A DNA stretch of 64,000 nucleotides. It comes from Paraescarpia echinospica. Lineage: Eukaryota; Annelida; Polychaeta; Sabellida; Siboglinidae. Within the stretch, counting starts at the first letter, position 1. Each line of letters opens with the position of its first letter. The position numbers were made by a program, and so were the translations under genes. The stretch spans positions 35,387,559-35,451,558 of the forward strand of contig CM034534.1 in assembly GCA_020002185.1 (NCBI GenBank), read 5' to 3'. This document shows, one piece after another, positions 1-15,100 of this stretch. The notes beneath the pieces are model-generated. The model worked only from the letters and a program-made list of their open reading frames with translations. It was not told the DNA's origin and ran no database searches.

Positions 1-69
1 CTTATTATAATCCTAATACCGATCTTGTATACAGTATTGTCTAATTATGTTATTAATGAGGGAGATTAC

Positions 70-171
70 CTGACGTAACTGCGCCGTCCAAATCTTGATT
101 GAGCCATCAAGGGATGCAGTGAACAGAGTGTCTTTACTGAAGACACAACTTGTCACTGCTGCTAAGTGGAT
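70..171 (-). CDS. TEP1: TEP1 exon: last WD40 blade seen
   Basis: 102 bp, 34 codons: [20 protein letters not shown] then [14 protein letters not shown]. Matches the final TEP1 blade (SVTALHVLPELLVTASKDRDVKLW). Acceptor GCCAG, donor GTAATC. About 40 more residues are expected beyond the left edge. Confidence 0.9.
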
Positions 172-3100
172 CTGGCACAAAGAAGGAGTATAACTTGTCA
201 AATACTTGGTGATAGAGTGAAGAGTGTAGACAGGAATGGAGGAATCGAGGAGGTTGGTGGGAAAATGTCATGAAGCTGGAGGAATTAATTAATGTGGACC
301 TTTTCATGAAGATATAAAGAGCTCGTAAGGAAAATCCTTCATTAAATAGAATCCTTTGTTCAATGTACAAGTGGCTTGTCCTACTATTTGAGGGTATTCA
401 AACTATCAGTAGGCATAACAAGGTCGCTGTTAAGGAACGAAATTGACTGGAAAATAAAAATATCTCGGACCAATATTGAGGCCCATGCCACATTACAAAG
501 ACACTTACAATAAGTCCCTTCCCTCATTTTAAAAACCAGAACAACCCTTATTTTTATTATAAGGACTAAGTTTATTATGGTTTATTTTAATAAAATTATA
601 AGTATTGCTATTGTTATTCTAGATTTGATGATTTTAACAACTTCTGTCACATCTGTGTTAAAACTAATCAACCTACAAACAACTAGATTTGTTTCCACAC
701 CTCCAATGCTATTAATAATTCTGCGAGATTCCACAAAGATTTTGTATACCTTCTTTGTCTGTACGACCTGCCAGGTCTCCAGCCTGCTCATCTGTCCATA
801 AGAGTCTCCAGCATAGACTGTGCCAACATGACATGGGTCAACAGCTATGCAACAAATCCAGTTCTGATGTGGACGACCCTTATCTTCAGCGACATCGTGT
901 GGAATCTGCCGTGTGAACATTTTGTTGTCTGTCTGTAAAGATAACAAGAGATTTAGCAGTGACTAGCATCAACTGTTCATATGGTCAAAAGAACTGACTT
1001 TCGTTGTTACAAGTACCGGGTAGTAACTTGCCAAAGGCTATATAGCCAGGTCGACATGTAGTCTCGAACCCACTTAATTTGTCAGTCGCATAGTTTTTGA
1101 GACAGCAAGGAAAGTCGAATACATCAACAAAGAGATGTGCATGATTGTATTGTACATTCATGTGGAGATTCCTATTTTTAAAATCACTTGAATTATTTAT
1201 TGGTACAGAATGAAATACTGGTCAGTAGTTTGTCTGGTTGATTTTACCAGAACTACCTGGGACACAGATCCAACGTCCGCCTAGTACTACTATATGCGTC
1301 AGAAACGTGGAGAACCAACAAGAAGATAGAGAGCCGACTAAGAGGTTTTACTGTTGGCGCCTCAGATGGATGTCGTGAATGTGTTGGGAGCAGCACGTGA
1401 CATACAAGAGCATCTCAGAATGGAGGTGGTGATGGCTTGGACATGTTCTACGCAAGGACGGAAACAGCCTATAACAAGCCGCTCTAAAATGGACAACGGA
1501 AAAGAGGCTGCAGGAGAAGAAAAGAAGCTGGCAGGGAAGACCTGGCATGAACTGAGCTGGCTCACCCAAGACCGTACTGGCTGGAGGAATTTTGTTGACG
1601 CCTTCCTTATGCTCCAGTGAGAGTGAAGAGGATATGTAAGGTAAGGTAAGGTAAGGTAAGGGAAGGGAAGGGAAGGGAAGGGAAGGGAAGGGAAGGGAAG
1701 GGAAGGGAAGGGAAGGGAAGGGAAGGGAAGGGGAAGGGAAGGGAAGGGAAGGGAAGGGAAGGGAAGGGAAGGGAAGGGAAGGGAAGGGAAGGGAAGGGAA
1801 GGGAAGGGAAGTGGGCGAAGCGAAGGGAAGGGGAAGGGAAGGAAGGGAAGGGAAGGGAAGGAAGGGAAGGGAAGGGAAGGAAGGGAAGGGAAGGAAGCGA
1901 AGGAAGGGCGAAGCGGGCTGGAAGGGAAGGAAGCGGGTAAGCGAAGCGGAAGCGGGAAGGAAGGAAGGAAGGGAAGGGGAAGGGAAGGGAAGGAAGGAAG
2001 GGAAGGGGAAGGGAAGGAAGCAAAGGGGAAGGGAAGGGAAGGGAAGGTAAGGGTTGCAAGGTAAGGTAAGCAAGGTAAGGTAAGGTAAGGTAAGCAAGGT
2101 AGTGGGCAAGGTAAGGTAAGGTGGCAAGGTAAGGTAAGGTAAGCAGCAGTAAGGTTAAAGGGCGGCAAGGTGCGGCAAGGTAAGGTAAGGTGGCAAGGTA
2201 AGGTAAGGTAAGTGGCAAAAGGTAAGGTAAGGTAAGGTAAGGTGGGCAAGCGTATGTAAGCGTGCGTAAGGCAAGGTAAGGTGCGCGTAAGCAAGGTAAG
2301 GTAAGGTAAGGTAAGGTAAGGTAAAGGTAAGGTAAGTGCAAGGTAAGGTAAGGTAAGGTAAGGTAAGGTAAGGTGTTGCAGCAAGGGTAAGGTACAAGGT
2401 AAGGGCAAGGTAAGGTATGTAAGGTAGCGGGCGTATAAAGGTAAGCGGCAGCGTAAGGTAAGGTAAGGTGTTGCAAGGTAAGGTAAGGTAAGGTAAGGTA
2501 AGCAAGGCGGGCAGTAAGGCAAGGTAAGGTAAGGTAAGGTAAGGTATAAAAGGGTAAGGTAAGGTTAAAAGGTAAGGTAAGGCAAGGTAAGGTAAGGTAA
2601 GGTATGTAAGGTAAGGTGTTGTAAGGTATAAGCAATCTGGACATTGTAAGTGAACATTGCGGCGAAACAGCTAGCTGCGATCGCCTTTCACAAACTGATA
2701 TGAAATGAGACCAGCAATAAAATTTAATTGAGAAGGCAACTCTTTAATCTACGCAGTAAAATCAGAAAAAGATCCTTTTCCGCCACCAACGTGGATCGTA
2801 CAAAGCTCACAGGTTAACCGGACACCTAATGATGCATTACAGACCTTGTCGCCCAGCATTTTCCTTAATTTTAAAAAACGGTTCTGGGTTTCACCTCCAG
2901 ACAACTCTTTTGTTCCTACTCTACCTGGAATCTGTAAACCATGCTGATCGTGGTCTTCACTGGGTCACTGACCTACCGCAAACCGAGAAGCAAATGCCGT
3001 CAAACTGAAATTATGTATGTAATATTGTATACCCGTACGCTGCTCAACGACCACCGGCATAATTTTGCGGATATAATCTGTTTTACATTATTTACAAACT

Positions 3101-6100
3101 GGCGTCAAAATTACCCAGTTTGTGAATGTTATGGTTTCATCCATGCCGCCAGCGATGAAAGCAGCGATGCTGGAAGCGGAACAAACGACTGGCTGCTGGG
3201 GCATTGTGTCTGAGCTCTGCAACAAACCACGCGGTAATACATTACATCCAAAGTAGAAAATGATATCTCTTGGTAAGAATGGGCAAATTCAATTGGTTCC
3301 ACTGTACCACTCAACAATGGCTGCTAAAAATCATGTTATATTTACTTGTGTTATTAAAGGTATGAAGGCTAAGAATTATTATAAAAATCATGTTGGTATA
3401 GTATAAACAATACATAGCTCTAACATTTCAAGTAATGTTTTAGCGGAACATAATTCATCATGAAGCCAGGAAGAACGCTAAACGGGTTGTTCTGTTGACA
3501 GTTCTTAATACCTGTGATAAAGTTTTTTCAGGACAGCGCATTAATTCCAGAATCCGTAGCGATGGATGTATCAATAACATTAAACATTGTAAACAAACAT
3601 TAAAATTGGCATGGATGTAATGGAAAAAGCAGCAAAAGAAATATTCAACAAACAAAAACAACAGCTTATTTTCGTGGTTTCCATCTTAAGGTACCATGCA
3701 GTAATATTCCATCCGGTGGACTGCTCGAGCTCACACCTTTAATTCCCCAGCAGATCCGTTCAATCCTCATACCTCTTTCTTGAAAGCACTCAGCCACACC
3801 AATTACCCTACACAAAAACCATTCATACCAAATACCCGCAAACAAAGTACCAATTTTATAAAGTTGGAGGAATTAGAGCAACATAAACTTGCCTGGCGTC
3901 TCATACTACAGGAAGATTCAAGTAAAACCTGGGTGACCTTCTCGATTGAGAGTCTGATGCCCTAACCACTGCATTACCGCAGCGATGTAAAAATAATAAA
4001 ATAACAGAGCAAAATAAATAAGATTTATTCACGTGGTTCACCCAGAATTATACCTGATGTCACCTGAACACACATGGAGCCATTCCTGGAGGAGCTGAAA
4101 TGATGCCGCGCAATTTTAGCCCCTCTGGTGTGTAAACCAGACATGTTACACCACTTGCACTTGTCTGATGATGTTGTTTCAAAAATGTGGTGCCGTATAT
4201 GTTCCTGAGTATACTTGCTAATTACGGGACGGCTGTATCATGCAAACTTTTAATAGGTGAAGTCAGTAAATGCTTCATTGCATAGGAACTTATTAAGGCA
4301 GGGAAATAGTTGAAAGCTATAATAACAGTGTCATGCCAAGCCATGATAGCATGACCATGAGGCTGAACCTTAGGGTAATAATTATTGATGTGCTTTTATT
4401 GGTAGACAAACACATTATGAAAATAGAACCTTTCCATTAAATACATTATGAACAAAGTAGGGTACTTCTTTCATTAAGTACATTATGAATGTGCAGTAAC
4501 ACCTCTCTATTCAGTACACATGAATGTGCAGTAACACCTCTTTTTATTCAGTACATTATGAATGTGGTAACACCTCTATTCAGTACATTATGAATGCAAC
4601 ACTTCTGTTTGGCACATTTCATGAAATGAAGTAGTATTTCTTATTAAGTAACATTATGAATGGGTAACCTCTATTCAGTACATTATGAATGCAAGTAGCA
4701 CCTCTATTCAGTATTATTATGAATGGTAGCAACTCTCTATTCGTGTACATTATGAATGCAGTAGCACCGTTAGCTAGCTTGGTGAATGCAGGCTGAAATT
4801 TCTCTATTCAGTACATTATGAATCCACAACCTCTCTATTAAGTACATTAGAATGTAGTAGCAATCCCATCTATTCAGTACATTGCGAACTAGTAGCACCT
4901 CCTCTATCTCAGTACATTTCAGGAACCGTGTAGTGCACCCTCTCATTAGCACATTATGAATGCAGCACTCTATTCAGTACATTATGAAATGCAGTAGCAC
5001 CTCTCTATTCAGTACATTATGAATGAAGTAGGTACTTCTCTATTCAGTACATTATGAATGCAATAAATAACTCTATTCACAGTATACGAATGCAGCACTT
5101 CTATTAAGTACATTATGAATGTAGCAGCACCTCTCTATTCAGTCTATTTACGAATGCAGTAATTTCCTATTAAGTAATTTTATTAATGCAGTAGCACTCT
5201 CTATTAAGTACATTATGAATGTGTAGTAGCACCTCTCTATTCAGTGCATTATGTACCGCAGTAACACTCTCATTAAGTACATTATGAATGCAGTAACACC
5301 TCTATTACGCATTACTATGAATGCAGTAACACCTCTATTAAGTACATTCATAACAGAGAAGCATTCCTTCATTCAGTACATGATGAATGCAGTAGCACCT
5401 CTATTCAGCATAATATGAAATGCAGTAGCATCCCTCTCATTCAGTACATTTATGCAGTAGCACCTCTATTCAGTACATTATGAATGAAGTAGCACTTCTC
5501 TATTCAGTACATTATGAATGTGGCGAAACTTCTCTATTCAGACATTTTGCACGCAGTATAAGCACCCTCTATTAAGTACATTTCATGAATGCAGTAGCAC
5601 CTCTTCATTCAGTACATTGCGAATGCAGTAGCACCTCCTTCTATTCAGTACATTTTATGAATGCAGTAACACCCTCTCTATTAGCGGTTACTGGTGAAAT
5701 GCAGCACCTCTCTATTCAGTACATTGCGAAATGCGGCAACACATCTTCATTAATGAATGAGGAATTTGTATGTTCCTATTAAGGACACTACTGAGACTTC
5801 GAACAAAATGACTCGACTGATGGAGGTAAGTGTATTATTTGAACAAATTTTCTGCTACTATTATTTAAATGATCTTAGCAGTGGTAAAATTTTGGGCGCT
5901 AATTAATTGTGAGGGTGACAGAATTGATTACTGATGGTCGAGGAAGGGTTAGAGATCTGGAAAAAATAGGCCAAGTGGCCCTGAAGTCCTTTGGACTAAT
6001 ACGTCTATATGTGACCCCGGCTGACCAAATGAGTGATAAGTCGGAAAAATTACATCAAATCAAATAGTAACATTGTTTTGTTACATTCTTGTAAAGGTTT

Positions 6101-9100
6101 GGTAGGGTGCTTTACACGGTGTCCAGCTATCAGTGTCAGAACTTCAACGGTGTTACTCACCTAACTTACAGATCTTTGTCAGTAAGAATAATGGGACGGT
6201 AATTTACACCAATGTTGTTTCCCGTAGACTTAGTCATTTTGTGGGATATATTAGCATTAGCCGTGCCAATTCAAAAATTAGTACTATATAATAGTAATTT
6301 AAATACATTTTAAGGGCTCATCTCGGTCCTTAGAATGATTAAATCAAATACAGATGTCTTGTGTATAGTGGCACTACCACAAGAAATGTATATGCAAAAT
6401 TAGAGGAAAAGTTACTTAAGAGTTTTTGAAAAAATAGGCAAAATGTGAAAATTTACCAGTTTTGGGGTCCTTTTTTGGGGGGTCATTAGGTGCCCTTAGA
6501 ATGATTCAATCAAATACAGATTTATTTTGTACAGTGACACTACCACATGAAATGTATATGCAAAATTTTAGAAAAAGTTGCTGAACAGTTTTTGAAAAAA
6601 TAGGCAAAATGTTACATTTTTACCAGTTTTGGGGTCCTTGGAGGCCCTAGGGAGCCCTTAGAATGATTCAATCAAATACAGATTTCTTGTGCATATTGGC
6701 AGTGCCCTAAGATATGTCTATGCAAAATTAGAGAAAAAGTTGTTGAACGGTTTCTGAGATACGCTAGCTAACGGCACACGGCGCACGGTGCACAGCGGAC
6801 ACAGAGTGATGGCAATAGTCCCTTGGACCTACGGCCAAAGAACTAAAAATGGCACTATACAATAGTAACATCCTCAGTGTACTTCTTCATGGACCTGAGT
6901 GCTGGAAGCTAACAGCAAGACTAACATATAAGCTTGAGACTTTCCAGAACAAGTGTCATTGGAAAACTATATGGGTATTTTGATCCAATGAAGAGCTGCT
7001 CTGTCAGACAGACTCAACATCCCTGGCTACAAAGATCAAAAGACAAAGATGGAGACGGATAGGGAATATTTGCTGAATGCCCACTGGTGTACTACACAAG
7101 GACAGCAGACGGGAGATAGAGAGAGGTCAGCCGAAGGAAACATGGAGCGGAGATGATGGCATGTGAACTGACGCTGTGAACCATCAACACAAAGGGTGTC
7201 GACTGACAGCAGTTGTGCTCTCTTGTGAAAGCCTTATATGCCACCGAGGGCATGAAGGATTGTGTAAATAGAGAACTGAACTTTGTATGGCCCTACCTGA
7301 TGATAGGCCTCTGGCGAATGTCTGAGATGATCCACACTGACAGTGATGTGTCATCTGACCCAGTGACAAATGTCAGCGCTGTCATGAAGCACACTGCAGT
7401 GACAGCCTTACTGTGTGCCTGAGACAAAGAGACATGCTGCAACTTAGTACCAATCACACGTCACATTCTATCAGCTGTAATTACAGCACACCTAATAATT
7501 AATTTCTTCATGAATTAGAAATATAAATTATTGATTCATAAAAAAATAGAATTTTCAGCACTGCATTTATACTTTTAAATTATATGAGTTCACCAACAAA
7601 AAATACTATTTCAATCTGGAACTACCCATTGTATGCAATATTACGTATATTATTTGTCTGTTTACTGCACATACTCATTGCAATGAGCTTCCAAAAGTCG
7701 TTTGTAATGAAATCATACATATTGTTTTGTTTCAGCTTTAATAATGTGAAGGATAAGAAAATACCTTGACAGTAAGTTGGCAAGATGGGACACTGTCACA
7801 AATGTTATCTTTGTCAGTCCCAGACTGCTGACACTCGTTGTTTGATTTCCACAGTTTGATGCTGCAATCACTGGAAACAGAAATACCATACTCTGTCAGT
7901 CCTTGTGACAATGCACACCAGGGTTGGGGCAGCATGTTGTAGGGATTAAATACAAATACTATGACATTTTAAACTGATAACAGCATCTTAGGATTCCCAT
8001 GTGTCCGTTTTTATAAACAGCCACTGACTCACTGTTCCCCTTGATTCAATGTGTCTCGCTCTCCCCTGCATCTGTGTACAAACTGTTGAGACTATGTACG
8101 AATGATTGTGTTAAATTGTGAAAAAGTATGTTAGGTTAGTAGGGCCTATATGTACGCTTACACCAATATAAAGATACTAAAATGTGCATGTCTACGCAGG
8201 TCTAACATGACAAATAGAAAGGTTGCTACATCTGATGTGTTTTTCATCAACCACACCAAGTAGGAACATCAAATACAAATACGGGCTTCCGGAAAATGTG
8301 AAATTGGAATATTTTAAAATGTCAGGTAAAATGTTTCATTTGAATTAAGTTATGAACGTTATTTTGAAGGAAGAAATATAATTATATACATTAAAATGAT
8401 CAATAATGCATTTTCATATGAAAAATTTATTGTAAACAAATTTATGGATCCAATACGTCATGCTTTGCCTACGTCACGATCAAAGTACTGCTTGATGGAC
8501 CAGTTGCTAGGCAACAACGCACGCGATGGGTATAGGTCAAATTACGATGTCAGAAGATATGAAAACTCACCGACTGGCTGACACAGCCCAGGCGCCCCCT
8601 GGTGAGTAGGCCAGAGATGTAACTTCGGCATCGTGGCCAATGCTTTCATCAATGACCGCCAGGTGGGGCTGCCACACCTTCACTGTATAGTCGAGAGAGG
8701 TTGTGTAGATGACGCCGTTCGACGAACATGCCACTGAGACAACTCGGTCTGAGTGTCCAGTGAGACAAGCCAGCTGATCACTCTAAGTAACCAAAACAGT
8801 CCAACTGAGACAAGCCAGCTGATCATTTTACACAACCAAATCAGTCCAAGTGTGACAACCCAGCTGATCACTCTAAGCAACCTAAACAGTCCAACTGAGA
8901 CAAGCCAGCTGATCACTTTACACAACCAAATCAGTCCAAGTGAGACAAGACAGTTGATCATTCTAAGCAACTTAAACAGTCCAACTGAGACAAGCCAGCT
9001 GATCACTTTACACAACCAAATCAGTCCAAGTGAGACAAGACAGCTGATCACTCTACATAACCAAAACAGTCCAAGAAAAAGTAATCCACAAGTACACATT

Positions 9101-12100
9101 TGGATTAATGAGAATCCACTGTACGTAATTAATATCTGACATTGCATTTATTTAATAAAATATCCATAATCTCTGGAAGGGATAACATGGTCATTTGCAA
9201 GGTCATAAACCAAGCAAACAAGTCCTTAGTTCCATATTATGTGCCATATGGCATATTTGAACATATTCGAAGGGCAAAGTATTCATAGCAGACGTTTGAC
9301 AAAGATTATAAAACTGTGAATATTTGCTAGCCAAGCTACTCATGTTTTCTCTACTGTTTGAAGTTACATAAGTATAATATTGTAAACAATCACCAAACAT
9401 CTGGTACAATCCCTTACATAATGGGGAATTAAAAAAATAAAAGTATTGTTTTTCCTTTGTCAGGTCATAGATGAACTTGTGAAAGTCTGTGATATGAAGC
9501 ATCTAGGAGCACCACAACAGACAAACAAACAAACACAAGATCTAGGAGGAACACCATAACAAACAAACACATAAACACCAGATCTAGGAGGAGCACCATA
9601 ACAAACAAACACACAGACACCAGATCTAGAAGGAGCACCATAACAAACAAACACACAAACACCAGATCTAGGAGGAGCACCATAACAAACAAACACACAA
9701 ACACCAGATCTAGGAGGAGCACCATAACAAACAAACACACAAACACCAGATCTAGGACGAGCACCATAACAAACAAACACACAAACACCAGATCTAGAAG
9801 GAGCACCATAACAAACAAACAAACAAACACCAGATCTAGGAGGAGCACCATAACAAACAAACACATAAACACCAGATCTAGGAGGAGCACCATAACAAAC
9901 AAACACACAAACACCAGATCTAGAAGGAGCACCATAACAAACAAACACATAAACACCAGATCTAGGAGGAGCACCATAACAAACAAACACACAAACACCA
10001 GATCTAGAAGGAGCACCATAACAAACAAACACACAAACACCAGATCTAGAAGGAGCACCATAACAAACAAACACACAAACACCAGATCTAGGAGGAGCAC
10101 CATAACAAACAAACACACAAACACCAGATCTAGAAGGAGCACCATAACAAACAAACACAAACACCAGATCTAGGATGAGCACCATAACAAACAAACACAT
10201 AAACACCAGATCTAGAAGGAGCACCATAACAAACAAACACACAAACACCAGATCTAGGAGGAGCACCATAACAAACAAACACACAAACACCAGATCTAGG
10301 AGGAGCACCATAACAAACAAACACACAAACACCAGATCTAGAAGGAGCACCATAACAAACAAACACACAAACACCATATCTAGGAGGAGCACCATAACAA
10401 ACAAACACACAAACACCAGATCTAGAAGGAGCACCATAACAAACAAACACACAAACACCAGATCTAGGAGGAGCACCATAACAAACAAACACACAAACAC
10501 CAGATCTAGAAGGAGCACCATAACAAACAAACACAAACACCAGATCTAGGATGAGCACCATAACAAACAAACACATAAACACCAGATCTAGAAGGAGCAC
10601 CATAACAAACAAACACACAAACACCAGATCTAGGAGGAGCACCATAACAAACAAACACACAAACACCAGATCTAGGAGGAGCACCATAACAAACAAACAC
10701 ACAAACACCAGATCTAGAAGGAGCACCATAACAAACAAACACACAAACACTAGATCTAGGACGAGCACCATAACAAACAAACACACAAACACCAGATCTA
10801 GGAGGAGCACCACAACAAACAAACACACAAATACCAGATCTAGGAGGAGCACCATAACAAACAAACACACAAACACCAGATCTAGGAGGAGCACCATAAC
10901 AAACAAACACACAAACACCAGATCTAGGAGGAGCACCACAACAAACAAACACACAAATACCAGATCTAGGAGGAGCACCATAACAAACAAACACACAAAT
11001 ACCTGATCTAGGAGGAGCACCATCACAAACAAACACATAAACACCAGATCTAGGAGGAGCACCATCACAAACAAACACACAAACACCAGATCTAGGAGGA
11101 GCACCATAACAAACAAACACACAAATACCAGATCTAGGAGGAGCACCATCACAAACAAACACATAAACACCATATCTAGGAGGAGCACCATAACAAACAA
11201 ACACACAAACACCAGATCTAGGAGGAGCACCATCACAAACAAACACACAAACACCAGATCTAGGAGGAGCACCATAACAAACAAACACACAAATACCAGA
11301 TCAAGGAGGAGCACCATAACAAACAAACACATAAACACCATATCTAGGAGGAGCACCATAACAAACAAACACACAAACACCAGATCTAGAAGGAGCACCA
11401 TAACAAACAAACACACAAACACCAGATCTAGGACGAGCACCATAACAAACAAACACACAAACACCAGATCTAGGAGGAGCACCATAACAAACAAACACAC
11501 AAACACCAGATCTAGGAGGAGCACCATAACAAACAAACACAAATACCAGGTCTAGGAGGAGCACCATAACAAACAAACACACAAATACCAGATCTAGAAG
11601 GAGCACCATAACAAACAAACACACAAACACCAGATCTAGGAGGAGCACCATAACAAACAAACACAAATACCAGGTCTAGGAGGAGCACCATAACAAACAA
11701 ACACACAAATACCAGATCTAGGAGGAGCACCATAACAAACAAACACAAATACCAGATCTAGGAGGAGCACCATAACAAACAAACACACAAATACCAGATC
11801 TAGGACGAGCACCTTAACAAACAAACACACAAATACCAGATCTAGGAGGAGCACCATAACAAACAAACGCACAAACATCAGATCTAGGAGGAGCACCGTA
11901 ACAAACAAACACACAAACACCAGATCTAGAAGGAGCACCATAACAAACAAACACACAAACACCAGATCTAGGACGAGCACCATAACAAACAAACACACAA
12001 ACACCAGATCTAGGAGGAGCACCACAACAAACAAACACACAAATACCAGATCTAGGAGGAGCACCATAACAAACAAACACACAAATACCAGATCTAGGAG

Positions 12101-15100
12101 GAGCACCATAACAAACAAACACACAAATACCAGATCTTGGAGGAGCACCATAACAAACAAACACACAAACACCAGATCTAGGAGGAGCACCACAACAAAC
12201 AAACACACAAATACCAGATCTAGGAGGAGCACCATAACAAACAAACACACAAATACCAGATCTAGGAGGAGCACCATAACAAACAAACACACAAACACCA
12301 TATCTAGGAGGAGCACCATAACAAACAAACACACAAATACCATATCTAGGAGGAGCACCATAACAAACAAACACATAAACACCATATCTAGGAGGAGCAC
12401 CATAACAAACAAACACACAAATACCAGATCAAGGAGGAGCACCATAACAAACAAACACATAAACACCATATCTAGGAGGAGCACCATAACAAACAAACAC
12501 ACAAATACCAGATCTAGGAGGAGCACCATCACAAACAAACACATAAACACCATATCTAGGAGGAGCACCATAACAAACAAACACACAAACACCAGATCTA
12601 GGAGGAGCACCATAACAAACAAACACATAAACACCATATCTAGGAGGAGCACCATAACAAACAAACACACAAACACCAGATCTAGAAGGAGCACCATAAC
12701 AAACAAACACACAAACACCAGATCTAGGACGAGCACCATAACAAACAAACACAAATACCAGGTCTAGGAGGAGCACCATAACAAACAAACACACAAATAC
12801 CAGATCTAGGACGAGCACCATAACAAACAAACACACAAATACCAGATCTAGGAGGACCACCATAACAAACAAACGCACAAACATCAGATCTAGGAGGAGC
12901 ACCATAACAAACAAACGCACAAATACCAGATCTAGGAGGAGCACCATAACAAACAAACGCACAAATACCAGATCTAGGAGGAGCACCATAACAAACAAAC
13001 GCACAAATACCAGATCTAGGAGGAGCACCATAACAAACAAACACACAAACACCAGATCTAGGAGGAGCACCATAACAAACAAACACACAAACACCAGATC
13101 TAGGATGAGCACCATAACAAACAAACACACAAACACCAGATCTAGGAGGAGCACCATAACAAACAAACACACAAACACCAGATCTAGAAGGAGCACCATA
13201 ACAAACAAACACACAAACACCAGATCTAGGAGGAGCACCATAACAAACAAACACACAAACACCAGATCTAGGAGGAGCACCATAACAAACAAACACACAA
13301 ACACCAGATCTAGGAGGAGCACCATAACAAACAAACACACAAACACCAGATCTAGAAGGAGCACCATAACAAACAAACACACAAACACCAGATCTAGGAG
13401 GAGCACCATAACAAACAAACACACAAACACCAGATCTAGGAGGAGCACCATAACAAACAAACACACAAACACCAGATCTAGAGGAGCACCATAACAAACA
13501 AACGCACAAATACCAGATCTAGAAGGAGCACCATAACAAACAAACACACAAACACCAGATCTAGAAGGAGCACCATAACAAACAAACGCACAAATACCAG
13601 ATCTAGGAGGAGCACCATAACAAACAAACACACAAACACCAGATCTAGGAGGAGCACCATAACAAACAAACACACAAACACCAGATCTAGAAGGAGCACC
13701 ATAACAAACAAACACATAAACACCAGATCTAGGAGGAGCACCATAACAAACAAACACACAAACACCAGATCTAGAAGGAGCACCATAACAAACAAACACA
13801 CAAACACCAGATCTAGGAGGAGCACCATAACAAACAAACACACAAACACCAGATCTAGGAGGAGCACCACAACAAACAAACACACAAATACCAGATCTAG
13901 GAGGAGCACCATAACAAACAAACACACAAACACCAGATCTAGGAGGAGCACCATAACAAACAAACACAAATACCAGGTCTAGGAGGAGCACCATAACAAA
14001 CAAACACACAAACACCAGATCTAGGACGAGCACCATAACAAACAAACATACGATCTAGGAGGAGCACCATAACAAACAAACACACAAACACCAGATCTAG
14101 GAGGAGCACCATAACAAACAAACACACAAACACCAGATCTAGGACGAGCACCATAACAAACAAACATACAAACATACGATCTAGGAGGAGCACCATAACA
14201 AACAAACACACAAACACCAGATCTAGGAGGAGCACCATAACAAACAAACACACAAACACCAGATCTAGGAGGAGCACCGTAACAAACAAACACACAAACA
14301 CCAGATCTTGGAGGAGCACCATAACAAACAAACGCACAAATACCAGATCTAGGAGGAGCACCATAACAAACAAACACACAAACACCAGATCTAGGAGGAG
14401 CACCATAACAAACAAACACACAAACACCAGATCTTGGAGGAGCACCATAACAAACAAACGCACAAATACCAGATCTAGGAGGAGCACCATAACAAACAAA
14501 CACACAAACACCAGATCTTGGAGGAGCACCATAACAAACAAACACACAAACACCAGATCTTGGAGGAGCACCGTAACAAACAAACACACAAACACCAGAT
14601 CGATTATACGTAGAATGACATGTTTTGCATTGTAGGTGACTAAAACTGACAAGAATATAGACGTACGTACAGTGGATGCTTACAATTACGGTCACCCTCG
14701 GGACTGGACAAAAGTGACCTGAATAGCCAGTTGACCGTATTAGCAGAACAAATTTCCTATACTTTACTGTTACATAAATAATCTGGGTGACCTTAGTTGC
14801 AAGGTGGCCTTATTACTGAGGTTAGCGTAAAGCGAGGTTTGACTGTACCTGGAGTGGCTGCCACAGTTGAATGAGACCGTCATCACAGCACGAGGCGACA
14901 ACGACGTCGTTCACCTTCACCGACGTCTTGTCCAGTCTCGCTCTCTCATGCTCACTCCGCCACTCGTCCTCCTCAATCATCGTTGCCCAATCACTGCTCT
15001 CCGTTGTGGTTTCTGCTAACCCGAAACAAATATGAATACTTTCATTCCAAGTAAAATCACACATTTTTTATAACTGGATGTTTTTCAGAGGACAGAAGAC

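Noticed and set aside
1348..2644. Pro/Leu/Ser-rich open frames of 259-386 codons
   Set aside because: Pentanucleotide array read in stop-free frames.
2828..2932. Possible minus-strand exon [16 protein letters not shown]
   Set aside because: Has AG and GT borders but gives a stop in the phase required by its neighbours and no similarity to TEP1.
2941..3317. Open frames of 90 and 62 codons
   Set aside because: No recognised motif; short and in an intron.
9500..14601. CRISPR-like direct repeats
   Set aside because: Contiguous units without unique spacers, in a eukaryotic intron. Tandem satellite, not CRISPR.
9460..14695. Many long open frames (up to 538 codons) of [14 protein letters not shown] or [14 protein letters not shown] type
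   Set aside because: Products of the 42-bp array, whose unit is a multiple of three and stop-free in several frames on both strands. No gene.
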